DNA of 64,000 bases from Hwangdonia lutea. GTDB taxonomy: Bacteria > Bacteroidota > Bacteroidia > Flavobacteriales > Flavobacteriaceae. The stretch's first letter is position 1. The number at the start of each line of letters is the position of its first letter. A program made the translations under genes and the position numbers. The stretch covers positions 186,001-250,000 of the forward strand of contig NZ_CP136521.1 in assembly GCF_032814565.1 (NCBI RefSeq), given 5' to 3'. Shown here in pieces: positions 18,469 through 26,691 of this stretch. A model generated the notes under the pieces. The model worked only from the letters and a program-made list of their open reading frames with translations. It was not told the DNA's origin and did no database searches.

Positions 18469-21018
18469 ATGGATGATAATTTTTCACCAAGAGTAAAAGA
18501 TGTAATTGCATTTAGCAAAGAAGAAGCGCTAAGGTTGGGGCACGATTTTATCGGTACCGAACACTTAATGCTTGGGCTATTGCGTGATGGCGACGGTAAA
18601 GCCATCAACATTTTAAATGCCTTAGAAATTGATTTGAATCATTTAAGGCGAAAAGTAGAAATTTTAAGTCCTGCAAACCCCAATATAACCGTAGCTTCCA
18701 ATCAAAAAAAGAACCTACACCTTACAAGGCAAGCAGAACGTGCTTTAAAAACAACATTTTTAGAAGCTAAACTATTTCAAAGTACTTCAATAAATACCGC
18801 TCATTTACTTTTATGTATTTTAAGAAATGAGAACGACCCCACTACCAAGCTTTTAAATAAGCTTAAAGTCGATTACGACAATGTAAAAGAACAATTTAAA
18901 CTTATGATTACGAACGATAACGATTATATAGAGCCAAAATCTGAATCTTTTCAAGATGACGATACCGGCGCGCAAGGCGATGCCGCAAAGGACAATATAT
19001 TTAATGCGCCATCTGGTAAGGCAAACAAAAAATCTAAAACCCCCGTTTTAGATAATTTTGGACGCGATTTAACAGCTATGGCCGATGAAGGAAAATTAGA
19101 CCCGGTTGTTGGCCGCGAAAAAGAAATTCAGCGCGTGTCGCAGGTTTTAAGTAGACGAAAGAAAAACAATCCGCTTTTAATTGGCGAACCCGGAGTTGGT
19201 AAATCGGCCATTGCCGAAGGTTTGGCATTGCGCATTGTAAAACGAAAAGTGTCGCGTATTTTGTTTAATAAACGTGTGGTAACTTTAGATTTGGCAAGTT
19301 TGGTTGCCGGCACCAAATACCGCGGACAGTTTGAAGAACGCATGAAAGCCGTAATGAACGAGCTTGAAAAAAACGACGATGTTATTCTATTTATTGATGA
19401 AATCCACACCATTGTTGGCGCTGGTGGAGCCACTGGAAGCTTAGACGCTTCAAACATGTTTAAACCCGCTCTAGCACGTGGCGAAATACAATGTATTGGT
19501 GCCACAACTTTAGATGAGTACAGACAATATATAGAAAAAGACGGCGCTTTGGAACGTCGTTTTCAAAAGGTAATTGTGGAGCCAACAACGGTTTCTGAAA
19601 CCATTGAAATTCTTAACAACATTAAAGGTAAATACGAAGAGCATCACAACGTTGATTACACACCAGAGGCGATTGAAGCTTGTGTGAAATTAACCAATAG
19701 ATATATGACTGATCGCTTTTTACCAGATAAAGCCATTGATGCTTTAGACGAAGCCGGATCGCGGGTTCATATTACCAATATTGATGTCCCAAAGCAAATT
19801 CTTGAATTAGAAAAACAGCTCGAAACCGTTAAGGAAACAAAGAACTCTGTTGTAAAAAAACAAAAATACGAGGAAGCTGCAAAACTTCGAGATGATGAAA
19901 AACGCATTGAAAAAGAATTGGCTACGGCCCAAGAAAAATGGGAAGAGGAAACCAAACAACACCGCGAAATTGTTACTGAAGACAATGTAGCCGATGTAGT
20001 GTCGATGATGACCGGAATCCCTGTGAACAGGATTGCACAAACCGAAATCAATAAACTTGCCGAACTACCAAACCTTATAAAAGGGAAAGTTATTGGTCAA
20101 GACGATGCCGTTGCTAAAGTGGTTAAAGCCATTCAGCGAAATCGTGCGGGACTAAAAGACCCAAACAAGCCCATTGGTTCATTTATATTTTTAGGACAAA
20201 CAGGTGTTGGTAAAACACAGTTAGCCAAAGTGTTATCGCGCGAATTATTCGACAGCGAAGAATCATTGGTTAGAATAGATATGAGTGAATACATGGAAAA
20301 ATTTGCCATTTCCAGATTAATTGGTGCACCTCCAGGATACGTAGGTTACGAAGAGGGCGGACAATTAACCGAGAAAGTAAGACGCAAACCGTATGCTGTT
20401 ATTCTTTTAGATGAAATTGAAAAAGCACATCCCGATGTATTCAACATGCTATTGCAAGTGCTTGACGATGGTTATTTAACCGATAGCTTAGGAAGAAAAA
20501 TTGATTTTAGAAACACCATAATTATTATGACTTCCAATATTGGTGCCCGAAAACTTAAGGATTTTGGAACCGGTATTGGCTTTGGAACCGCGTCTCAAAA
20601 AGCACAGGAAGATGCCAATGCTGTTAAGATTATTGAGAATGCACTAAAAAAATCATTCGCACCAGAGTTTTTAAATAGAATTGATGATGTGGTTGTTTTC
20701 AATCCTTTGGAAAAAGAAGACATCAACAAAATTATCGATATCGAATTGGATAAACTGTTATTGCGCATCGAAGATTTAGGCTATATTTTAAAACTTACTA
20801 AAAGTGCCAAAGATTATATAGCAGACAAAGGTTTCGATAAACAATATGGTGCAAGACCGCTTAAACGAGCTATTCAAAAATATATTGAAGATGCTTTGGC
20901 CGAAGAAATTATTACCTCGCACGTTCAAGAGGGCGATAAAATTAAAATCGATTTAGATAAAAAGTCACAAGAACTTAAAATCACAATTGAAAAATCTGAA
21001 AAGCCGACAGAGTCGTAA
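18469..21018 (+). CDS. clpC: ClpC-type AAA+ ATPase of the Clp protease
   Basis: An 849-residue Hsp100 unfoldase that feeds proteins to ClpP. It has two Clp_N repeats (about 2-145), a first AAA+ module with GEPGVGKSA and VILFIDEIHT, a UVR/coiled-coil segment (about 445-490, KQKYEEAAKLRDDEKRIEKE) typical of ClpC rather than ClpA or ClpB, and a second AAA+ module with GQTGVGKTQ, APPGYVGYEEGG and a C-terminal D2 small domain (ARPLKRAIQKYIED). The ATG at 18469 is preceded by AGAAAGGAACAAGTT, an unusually good Shine-Dalgarno-like stretch for this phylum. A terminator follows. Usually constitutive or stress-responsive; no CtsR or McsAB genes are nearby. Confidence 0.97.
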   Translation: MDDNFSPRVKDVIAFSKEEALRLGHDFIGTEHLMLGLLRDGDGKAINILNALEIDLNHLRRKVEILSPANPNITVASNQKKNLHLTRQAERALKTTFLEAKLFQSTSINTAHLLLCILRNENDPTTKLLNKLKVDYDNVKEQFKLMITNDNDYIEPKSESFQDDDTGAQGDAAKDNIFNAPSGKANKKSKTPVLDNFGRDLTAMADEGKLDPVVGREKEIQRVSQVLSRRKKNNPLLIGEPGVGKSAIAEGLALRIVKRKVSRILFNKRVVTLDLASLVAGTKYRGQFEERMKAVMNELEKNDDVILFIDEIHTIVGAGGATGSLDASNMFKPALARGEIQCIGATTLDEYRQYIEKDGALERRFQKVIVEPTTVSETIEILNNIKGKYEEHHNVDYTPEAIEACVKLTNRYMTDRFLPDKAIDALDEAGSRVHITNIDVPKQILELEKQLETVKETKNSVVKKQKYEEAAKLRDDEKRIEKELATAQEKWEEETKQHREIVTEDNVADVVSMMTGIPVNRIAQTEINKLAELPNLIKGKVIGQDDAVAKVVKAIQRNRAGLKDPNKPIGSFIFLGQTGVGKTQLAKVLSRELFDSEESLVRIDMSEYMEKFAISRLIGAPPGYVGYEEGGQLTEKVRRKPYAVILLDEIEKAHPDVFNMLLQVLDDGYLTDSLGRKIDFRNTIIIMTSNIGARKLKDFGTGIGFGTASQKAQEDANAVKIIENALKKSFAPEFLNRIDDVVVFNPLEKEDINKIIDIELDKLLLRIEDLGYILKLTKSAKDYIADKGFDKQYGARPLKRAIQKYIEDALAEEIITSHVQEGDKIKIDLDKKSQELKITIEKSEKPTES

Positions 21019-21038
21019 TTCTACATTTTCAACTTATG

Positions 21039-21072
21039 AAAAAAGCTCAAAATATTAATTTTGAGCTTTTTT
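21039..21072 (+). terminator. Intrinsic terminator of clpC
   Basis: A perfect 15-bp stem (AAAAAAGCTCAAAAT and its complement) with a 4-base ATTA loop ends in a run of eight T. It lies 20 bases after the clpC stop codon and overlaps the first codons of a longer, rejected reading of the next gene. Confidence 0.88.
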
Positions 21073-21098
21073 TTGTGAAAAATGTCTATATTAGTTAT

Positions 21099-21470
21099 AT
21101 GAAAACAACCTTAACCTTTTCAATAGCTACCATAGATGTTTACGATAATTATGTTGTATCTATAATAAAAGAGGGGGTTACAGTAACCATGGAATCCAAT
21201 AAAATCTTGGAAGATATCGCTGAAACCTATTTTCCAAACAAAAAATTTGTTTACATAACGCATCGCATAAATTCGTACTCGGTAGATCCCGTTAATTACA
21301 CCCGCACTTCTAAAATAGAAAACTTAGCAGGCTTCGCAGTCGTTTCAAAAAACAACGTGGCACTGAGCAATGCCGAAATTGAAAAAACTTTCTTAAAAAA
21401 ACCATTCGCAGTTTTTGATAATTTAGATGACGCCAAAGATTGGGCACAATCTATTGTTACACCCGAATAA
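21099..21470 (+). CDS. Small STAS/SpoIIAA-like protein of unknown function
   Basis: I place the start at the ATG at 21099 (MKTTLTFSIATIDVYDN, 123 residues), since the upstream in-frame ATG at 21036 lies at the clpC terminator. The protein is soluble with no signal peptide. A late FAVFDNLDDAKDWAQSIV helix resembles the C-terminal helix of SpoIIAA-like (STAS-fold) proteins common in Bacteroidota, and the alternating beta/alpha hydrophobicity fits. This is a weak family assignment. It stands alone between the clpC terminator and the ECF sigma operon. Confidence 0.7.
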   Translation: MKTTLTFSIATIDVYDNYVVSIIKEGVTVTMESNKILEDIAETYFPNKKFVYITHRINSYSVDPVNYTRTSKIENLAGFAVVSKNNVALSNAEIEKTFLKKPFAVFDNLDDAKDWAQSIVTPE

Positions 21471-21520
21471 CCTTGTTTTGCAACCCCATCCCAAAAATTA
21501 AATCTACGCTTTGTTTATGA

Positions 21521-21594
21521 TTTGTTTTTTTTTGTTCAAACTGTAACAAAACAAATCCTTCTTAATCTATACTATAACAATTTGTTTTTTTTTG
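21521..21594 (+). repeat. Direct repeat of a T-rich 14-mer ahead of the ECF sigma gene
   Basis: The string TTTGTTTTTTTTTG occurs at 21521-21534 and again at 21581-21594, exactly 60 bases apart. The second copy includes the TTG start codon proposed for the sigma factor. Between them, CTGTAACAAAACAAATCC could be part of an ECF-type promoter. Confidence 0.55.
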
Positions 21595-22155
21595 ACGCCA
21601 ACTAATTTAAATACAGAACAACTTGTAAAGCTTTGTATGGCCAAAAACCAATCTGCGCAATTGGAAATTTATAACCGCTATTACAAAGCCATGTACAACA
21701 CAGCACTGCGAATTGTAAAAAACAATTTTGAGGCAGAAGATATTATGCAAGACTCTTTTTTGTTGGCGTTTACAAAATTGGAAAGCCTTAAAGATGTAAA
21801 AATATTTGGAGCGTGGTTAAAACGAATTGTTATAAACAATAGCATTTATCATTATAAAAAAAACTGTAAAAACAACGAGGTTCCCTTAGATGATGTTTTG
21901 TATAAAGTTGAAGACAACAACCAAGGTATCGAGAGCAATTATGAGTTTACAACCCTAAAAGCGCAACATGTTTTAAACACCATGAAAACCTTAAAGGATA
22001 ACTATAGAATTGCCTTAACCCTAAACCTGATTGAAGGCTACGATTACGAGGAAATAAGCGAAATTATGAATATCTCGAACGCCAATTGCCGAACAACCAT
22101 TTCGAGAGCCAAGGCAAGTTTAAGGCAAAAATTGCAAGCTGTAATTCAGAATTAA
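21592..22155 (+). CDS. ECF-family RNA polymerase sigma factor
   Basis: A 187-residue sigma-70 family protein of extracytoplasmic-function type. Region 2 (about 20-90) holds YNRYYKAMYNTALRIVKN and EDIMQDSFLLAFTKLESLK; region 4 (about 125-180) has TLNLIEGYDYEEISEIMNI and the TTISRAKASLRQKL helix. The best start is the TTG at 21592, because family members begin with a similar short lead before the LCMAKNQSAQLEIY helix; the first in-frame ATG (residue 17) would cut region 2 short. It heads a four-gene run with a putative anti-sigma factor (10-base gap) and two exported solenoid proteins, so it probably controls an envelope response and its own operon. Confidence 0.9.
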   Translation: MTPTNLNTEQLVKLCMAKNQSAQLEIYNRYYKAMYNTALRIVKNNFEAEDIMQDSFLLAFTKLESLKDVKIFGAWLKRIVINNSIYHYKKNCKNNEVPLDDVLYKVEDNNQGIESNYEFTTLKAQHVLNTMKTLKDNYRIALTLNLIEGYDYEEISEIMNISNANCRTTISRAKASLRQKLQAVIQN

Positions 22156-22165
22156 AACAAAAAAG

Positions 22166-22732
22166 ATGAGCAAAAATACTTTAGATGAGCTTTTTAAAAG
22201 ACTGGAAAATGACTTTGATGTTGATGCACCTTCAGCAGATCACAAGCAGCGGTTTTTAAATAAATTGAATGAAGATGGCGCGCTACAACTGGTTAAAGTT
22301 GATAAACAATGGCGTCGTTTATTAAAACCATTAATTGGTGTAGCCGCCTCTTTGGCTTTATTATTTGCGCTTTTTATTGGATTAAACAAAAACGAGGTGT
22401 CTAACGATTTAGCAAGCGTATCGCCTAAAATGGCCGAAACCCAAAGCTTTTTTGCTTCAACCATTGCCGAAGAATTAAGTAAAATTGAAAAAGAATCTTC
22501 GCCAGAAACCAAAATTTTAATTGAAGATACCATGCGCAGAATGAAAGCTTTAGAAACAGAATACGAATCGCTTAAAAACGATTTATCTGAAAGTGGCGAC
22601 GATAACCGGGTTATATATGCCATGATTTCAAATTTTCAGAATAGAATAGCATTATTACAAAACGCCTTACAACAAATCAATACAATCAAACAATTTAAAA
22701 ACGTAAATCATGAAACGAACATTACAATTTAA
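22166..22732 (+). CDS. Single-pass membrane protein, putative anti-sigma factor
   Basis: A 188-residue protein with a short cytoplasmic N-terminal region (1-48, LDELFKRLENDFDVDAPSADH), one membrane helix (about 54-72, LIGVAASLALLFALFIGL) and a periplasmic helical region rich in Glu/Lys. No zinc-binding HxxxCxxC anti-sigma motif is visible. Its role as anti-sigma factor is inferred from topology and position, 10 bases after the ECF sigma gene. It overlaps the next gene by 23 bases, a sign of translational coupling. Confidence 0.75.
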   Translation: MSKNTLDELFKRLENDFDVDAPSADHKQRFLNKLNEDGALQLVKVDKQWRRLLKPLIGVAASLALLFALFIGLNKNEVSNDLASVSPKMAETQSFFASTIAEELSKIEKESSPETKILIEDTMRRMKALETEYESLKNDLSESGDDNRVIYAMISNFQNRIALLQNALQQINTIKQFKNVNHETNITI

Positions 22733-23798
22733 AACACTTATTCTGTTATTTATACTGCCGTTTTTTGTTTCGGCGGCAACAGATAAAGGTGGAAAATACA
22801 CCAAGAAAAAAACCATTAACAAAGAATATTCAGTCGCATCAAATGCTTTGTTGAGCGTTGATAACAGCTATGGTAATATTGATGTTGTTACGTGGAACGA
22901 GAATAGAATCGTTTTCGAAATTACCATTACCACTACTGGTAACGACGAAGAAAAGGTTCAAGAAAAACTCAATGATATCACCGTGGATTTCGAAGCAACT
23001 TCTAAAAACGTATCGGCAAAAACAAAATTCAATAAAGGCAAATCAAAATCGTGGTGGAATTGGAGTGGCAAAAATAAAGTTAGTATGAAAATTAACTACA
23101 TTGTTAAAATTCCTATTACTAATAGCGTGGCATTAAATAATGACTACGGGAACATAAATGTTGATAAACTTGAAGGTCATGCAAAACTAAACTGTGATTA
23201 CGGAAAAATAACGACCAAGGAATTACTTGCCGATAACAATTCCATAAACTTCGATTACAGTAAAGGCTGCTATTTTGAATACATAAAAAGCGGAAAAATT
23301 AACGCCGATTATAGTGAGTTTACGGTCTCGAAAACCAATAGTATAAACATAAACGCCGATTATACAAATTCAAAAATAGAAACGGCCGAAGATGTTACCT
23401 ATAACTGCGATTACGGCAGTATGAAAATAGAAAAAGCGAATAACATAACAGGAAACGGCGATTATTTAACCACGCTAATTGGCGATGTTTATAAAAACGT
23501 GTCGCTTAAAGCAGATTACGGCGCTATTAAAATAAACAACATAACGCAGAATGCGGGGAACATAACCATCGATTCGGAGTACACGGGCATTAAAATTGGT
23601 TTTGCGCCCAACTACCATTTCAGCTTTGAAATTGATTTAGATTACGCTTCCCTTAAAAGTAGTGATGGTTTGGAGTTTTCAACAAAAAAAGAAAACGGTA
23701 CAGGAAAATATTACAGGGGACATTACGGAAATGCCAATTCGGGTAACACCATTAACATAGAATCGGACTACGGCAGTGTGACACTATCAAAAAACTAA
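22710..23798 (+). CDS. Exported DUF4097-like beta-solenoid protein
   Basis: A 362-residue protein with a signal peptide (about 1-23). From residue 45 on it has roughly a dozen short repeats centred on a (N/A/C/S)DY(G/S/T) motif, such as VDNSYGNIDV, LNNDYGNINV, LNCDYGKITT, INADYSEFTV, YNCDYGSMKI, LKADYGAIKI and IESDYGSVTL. The spacing near 20 residues suggests a right-handed beta-solenoid, as in the putative adhesin families DUF4097/DUF4098. The repeated Tyr would stack in a ladder. The cell location is periplasmic or surface; no sorting domain is seen. It overlaps the putative anti-sigma gene and is followed after 25 bases by another repeat protein. Confidence 0.82.
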   Translation: MKRTLQFKTLILLFILPFFVSAATDKGGKYTKKKTINKEYSVASNALLSVDNSYGNIDVVTWNENRIVFEITITTTGNDEEKVQEKLNDITVDFEATSKNVSAKTKFNKGKSKSWWNWSGKNKVSMKINYIVKIPITNSVALNNDYGNINVDKLEGHAKLNCDYGKITTKELLADNNSINFDYSKGCYFEYIKSGKINADYSEFTVSKTNSININADYTNSKIETAEDVTYNCDYGSMKIEKANNITGNGDYLTTLIGDVYKNVSLKADYGAIKINNITQNAGNITIDSEYTGIKIGFAPNYHFSFEIDLDYASLKSSDGLEFSTKKENGTGKYYRGHYGNANSGNTINIESDYGSVTLSKN

Positions 23799-23823
23799 CA
23801 ATCATTAATCAAAAAACGAACAG

Positions 23824-24552
23824 ATGAAAACATCAATTAAAAATCAAGCCTTAGTGGTTTTTGCAAGCTTACTTTTGGCAACAACGGCTTACGCACAATC
23901 AAAATCTATTAAAGGCAATGGTAACATGACTACGGTTACCAGAACTACAGATAGTTACGACGCCATTAAATGTGCAGGATCTATGGATTTTATTTTAGTA
24001 AGCGGAACCGAAGGAAATATTACTATTGAAGGTGAAGACAATTTACTTGAATATATTGTTACCGAAGTAACAGACAACGTTTTAAAAGTAAAAGTAAAAA
24101 AAGGCAAATACCTAAAATCAAGTAAAAACAAAACCATAAAAATCACGATTCCGTTTAAAGACATTAATAAAGTAACGCTTGCGGGATCAGGAGATTTATG
24201 GAATAAAGATGTTATAAGTGCAACCCATTTAGATGTTGCTTTGGCAGGTTCTGGCGATATAGTTTTAGATGTTAAAACCACATCTGTTGAAGGCTCCATA
24301 GCGGGTTCGGGCGACCTTACATTAAAAGGCAGCACTAATAATTTAAAAGCCAAAGTTGCGGGCTCTGGCGATTTTCATGGATTCGATTTACAAGCCAACA
24401 ATACCGAGGTTTCTGTAGCGGGTTCCGGTGATGCCGAAGTGGTAAGTACTGACAATTTAAAAGCAAGAGTAGCAGGTTCTGGCGACATTGTTTACAAAGG
24501 AAACCCTAAAAAAGACACCAAGGTTTCCGGTTCTGGCAGTATTACCAATTAA
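23824..24552 (+). CDS. Exported head-GIN-domain (DUF2807) protein
   Basis: A 242-residue protein with a signal peptide ending TTAYAQ (about 25). It matches the putative auto-transporter adhesin head GIN domain: a G/S-rich beta-helix with the motif (V/L/I)AGSGD repeated six to seven times (LAGSGDLWN, LAGSGDIVLD, IAGSGDLTLK, VAGSGDFHG, VAGSGDAEV, VAGSGDIVYK, ending VSGSGSITN). The repeats are 18-20 residues apart, one per solenoid turn. The DNA repeats that encode it are diverged and are not a CRISPR array. It is the last gene of the ECF sigma operon and may be a target as well as a cotranscribed member. Confidence 0.9.
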   Translation: MKTSIKNQALVVFASLLLATTAYAQSKSIKGNGNMTTVTRTTDSYDAIKCAGSMDFILVSGTEGNITIEGEDNLLEYIVTEVTDNVLKVKVKKGKYLKSSKNKTIKITIPFKDINKVTLAGSGDLWNKDVISATHLDVALAGSGDIVLDVKTTSVEGSIAGSGDLTLKGSTNNLKAKVAGSGDFHGFDLQANNTEVSVAGSGDAEVVSTDNLKARVAGSGDIVYKGNPKKDTKVSGSGSITN

Positions 24553-24612
24553 CCTTTATTCTATGTTTCCAAAGAACGAAGTAACGGTCTAAAAAGCCTT
24601 TTGAATTTAAGT

Positions 24613-24686
24613 TGTCAGGTTGAGCTTATCGAAAGCGAAATTGATTATTTAATAAGCTAAAATATTTCGACAAGCTTAACCTGAAG
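24613..24686. repeat. REP-like palindromic element
   Basis: Arms GTCAGGTTGAGCTTATCGAAA and TTTCGACAAGCTTAACCTGA are imperfectly complementary and enclose about 30 AT-rich bases. It belongs to the same arm family as 9985-10059 and 38634-38682 and sits between two convergent genes, where it might also end transcripts. Confidence 0.7.
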
Positions 24687-24730
24687 TAGAATTAAATTTT
24701 TCATACAGCCTCACCTTTTGTAAAATCGCT

Positions 24731-25294
24731 TTAATCTGATGTTTTCCATTTAATATTACACCCAATACTTGGCTTTTGCAATTGGGTGTTTTCTTTGTTT
24801 TCCAATATGCAATCTAAGGCATGTCTTAAATCTTTTCCGGTTACAGGCAGTCCATTCCCAGGGCGCGAATCGTCTATTTGCCCCCTGTAATTCAGTTTTA
24901 AATCGGCATCAAAAACATAAATATCTGGTGTACAAGCGGCATCATAAGCTTTTGCTACAGCTTGGGTTTCATCATATAAATAAGGAAATGGATAGCCTTC
25001 TTTTTCCGCTTGAATAGTCATTTTTTCTGGAGAATCTTGCGGATAATTAACCACATCGTTACTGGAAATAGCAATAAAAGACACGCCTCTTTCCGCGTAA
25101 GCGTTAGCTATAGCAACCAATTCTGCGTTTACATGAATTACAAACGGGCAGTGGTTACAAATAAACATAACCACCGTAGCTTTATCGCCTTTTAAATTTT
25201 GAAGTGCTAATTTTTTTCCAGAAACCGTGTCAAGTAAGTTAAAATCTGGAGCCTGTGTTCCCAAAGGAATCATATTTGAAGGTGTACGTGCCAT
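24731..25294 (-). CDS. Thioredoxin-fold protein (peroxiredoxin-like PRX_like1 group)
   Basis: A 187-residue cytoplasmic protein; I start at the ATG at 25294 (MARTPSNMIPLGTQAPDF), as the longer form needs a TTG. It has the AhpC/TSA-type core TQAPDFNLLDTVSGKKLALQNLKG and the active-site segment FICNHCPFV, whose C-x2-C matches the group of thioredoxin-family proteins with CNHCP. Further conserved parts are FIAISSNDVVNYPQDSPE and the CTPDIYVFD cis-proline region. The natural reductant and substrate are unknown. It is convergent with the ECF operon and divergent from the CsaA-like gene. Confidence 0.9.
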   Translation of the reverse strand: MARTPSNMIPLGTQAPDFNLLDTVSGKKLALQNLKGDKATVVMFICNHCPFVIHVNAELVAIANAYAERGVSFIAISSNDVVNYPQDSPEKMTIQAEKEGYPFPYLYDETQAVAKAYDAACTPDIYVFDADLKLNYRGQIDDSRPGNGLPVTGKDLRHALDCILENKENTQLQKPSIGCNIKWKTSD

Positions 25295-25443
25295 AATTTT
25301 CAGTTTATTCAAAGTTCGTCATTTTATACTAAATAACTTTAAAACAGTCTGTAAAGTTTGTTTCCAATTCATTAAAAGAAAATATAATTTAAAATTTCTA
25401 TGAACCACTTTAAAATTCATTTGGTAAATTGTATTTTTAAAAA

Positions 25444-25779
25444 ATGAATAACACCATAACTTTTGAAGATTTCACGAAAGTAGACTTACGAGTGGGCACC
25501 ATTATTGAGGTTAACGATTTTCCCGAAGCGCGACAACCCGCTTATCAACTTACCATCGATTTTGGAGATTTGGGCATTAAAAAATCTTCGGCACAAATAA
25601 CCTCTTTATATTCCAAAGAAGCGTTGTTAAATAAGCAAATTGTGGCTATTGTAAATTTTCCTAAAAAACAGATTGCTAAATTTATGAGCGAATGTTTGGT
25701 TTTAGGTGCTGTAAATGGGAAAGATGTTGTTCTTTTAAACCCTGAAAACAGAGTTAAAAACGGGACGCCTGTTTCTTAG
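25444..25779 (+). CDS. CsaA-like tRNA-binding-domain protein
   Basis: A 111-residue single-domain protein of the EMAP/tRNA-binding OB fold. FTKVDLRVGTIIEVNDFPEARQ, then the SSAQITSLY segment and VAIVNFPKKQIAKFMSECLVLGA, closely fit the CsaA group, described as secretion-related chaperones and tRNA-binding proteins. Length is normal. It lies 3 bases ahead of the symporter gene, so the two are cotranscribed; no functional link is evident. Confidence 0.93.
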   Translation: MNNTITFEDFTKVDLRVGTIIEVNDFPEARQPAYQLTIDFGDLGIKKSSAQITSLYSKEALLNKQIVAIVNFPKKQIAKFMSECLVLGAVNGKDVVLLNPENRVKNGTPVS

Positions 25780-25782
25780 TGT

Positions 25783-26691
25783 ATGCAGCAATTAGACAAC
25801 GTTCAAATTAATTTTGACACCAACGCCCTTTGGGTTTTAAATGTTGCACTCGCCTTGGTTATGTTTGGTGTTGCATTGGGCATTTCGCTAAACGATTTCA
25901 AAAATTTAATCAAACAACCCAAGCTCGTTTTATTGGGCATAGTATCGCAATTTGTTGTACTGCCTTTTGTTACCTTTTTATTTATTCTGCTTATAAAACC
26001 GCAACCGAGTATTGCTTTAGGCATGATGATGGTAGCGGCTTGCCCAGGTGGAAATGTATCTAATTTTATGACGAGTTTGGCCAAAGGAAACACAGCGTTA
26101 TCAGTTAGTTTAACAGCTTTTGCTACGTTTTTAGCCATGGTGATGACACCTTTTAATTTTCAACTTTACGGAAATTTATACCAACCCTCAGCGCAAATTT
26201 TAAAAACCGTACAATTAGAACCTTTTGAGCTGGTAAAACTTGTTGTTCTTATTCTCGGAATTCCGTTGGTTTTAGGAATGCTGTTAAGGTTTAAAAACAA
26301 CGTATTAGCCGATAAACTTTCAAAAGTTTTAAAACCGTTGTCCATTGTTATTTTTATCGCCATAGTAATTTTGGCATTCTCTAAAAACCTGGAAATCTTC
26401 AACAACTATATCCACCATGTTTTATTTATAGGAATCAGTCATAATATATTAGCCATTTTAGTTGGGTTTTTAGTGGCTCGTCTGTTTAAACTGTCTTTTA
26501 AAAACCAAAAAACTTTGGCAATAGAAACAGGAATTCAAAATTCAGGTTTAGGATTATTGCTCATTTTTACGTTTTTTGATGGCATAGGCGGTATGGCTAT
26601 TTTAGCAGCCTTTTGGGGTATTTGGCATATTGTTTCAGGTTTATTATTAGCTTGGTTTTGGTCTCATAAAAAAAGAAGTTTAGCATATTGA
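25783..26691 (+). CDS. Bile acid:sodium symporter (SBF/BASS) family protein
   Basis: A 302-residue inner-membrane protein with about nine to ten helices. It carries the family signature near residue 90, MVAACPGGNVSNFMTSLAKGN, where Asn and Thr residues bind sodium in known structures, and a second crossing near ETGIQNSGLGLLLIF. In bacteria these proteins carry organic anions such as pantoate, keto acids or bile acids with Na+; the substrate here is unknown. It is cotranscribed with the CsaA-like gene and overlaps the following acyltransferase gene by 4 bases. Confidence 0.93.
   Translation: MQQLDNVQINFDTNALWVLNVALALVMFGVALGISLNDFKNLIKQPKLVLLGIVSQFVVLPFVTFLFILLIKPQPSIALGMMMVAACPGGNVSNFMTSLAKGNTALSVSLTAFATFLAMVMTPFNFQLYGNLYQPSAQILKTVQLEPFELVKLVVLILGIPLVLGMLLRFKNNVLADKLSKVLKPLSIVIFIAIVILAFSKNLEIFNNYIHHVLFIGISHNILAILVGFLVARLFKLSFKNQKTLAIETGIQNSGLGLLLIFTFFDGIGGMAILAAFWGIWHIVSGLLLAWFWSHKKRSLAY

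Noticed and set aside
21036-21098. Longer N-terminus for the STAS-like protein
   Set aside because: The extra codons encode the hairpin of the clpC terminator; the ATG at 21099 gives a normal start.
23955-24353. Open frame on the minus strand inside the DUF2807 gene
   Set aside because: It is the shadow of the plus-strand repeats, with no sensible protein features.
24180-24540. Repeated GGTTCTGGCGA-like DNA, possible CRISPR or satellite
   Set aside because: The repeats are in frame, diverged at third positions, and encode the AGSGD turns of the DUF2807 protein.
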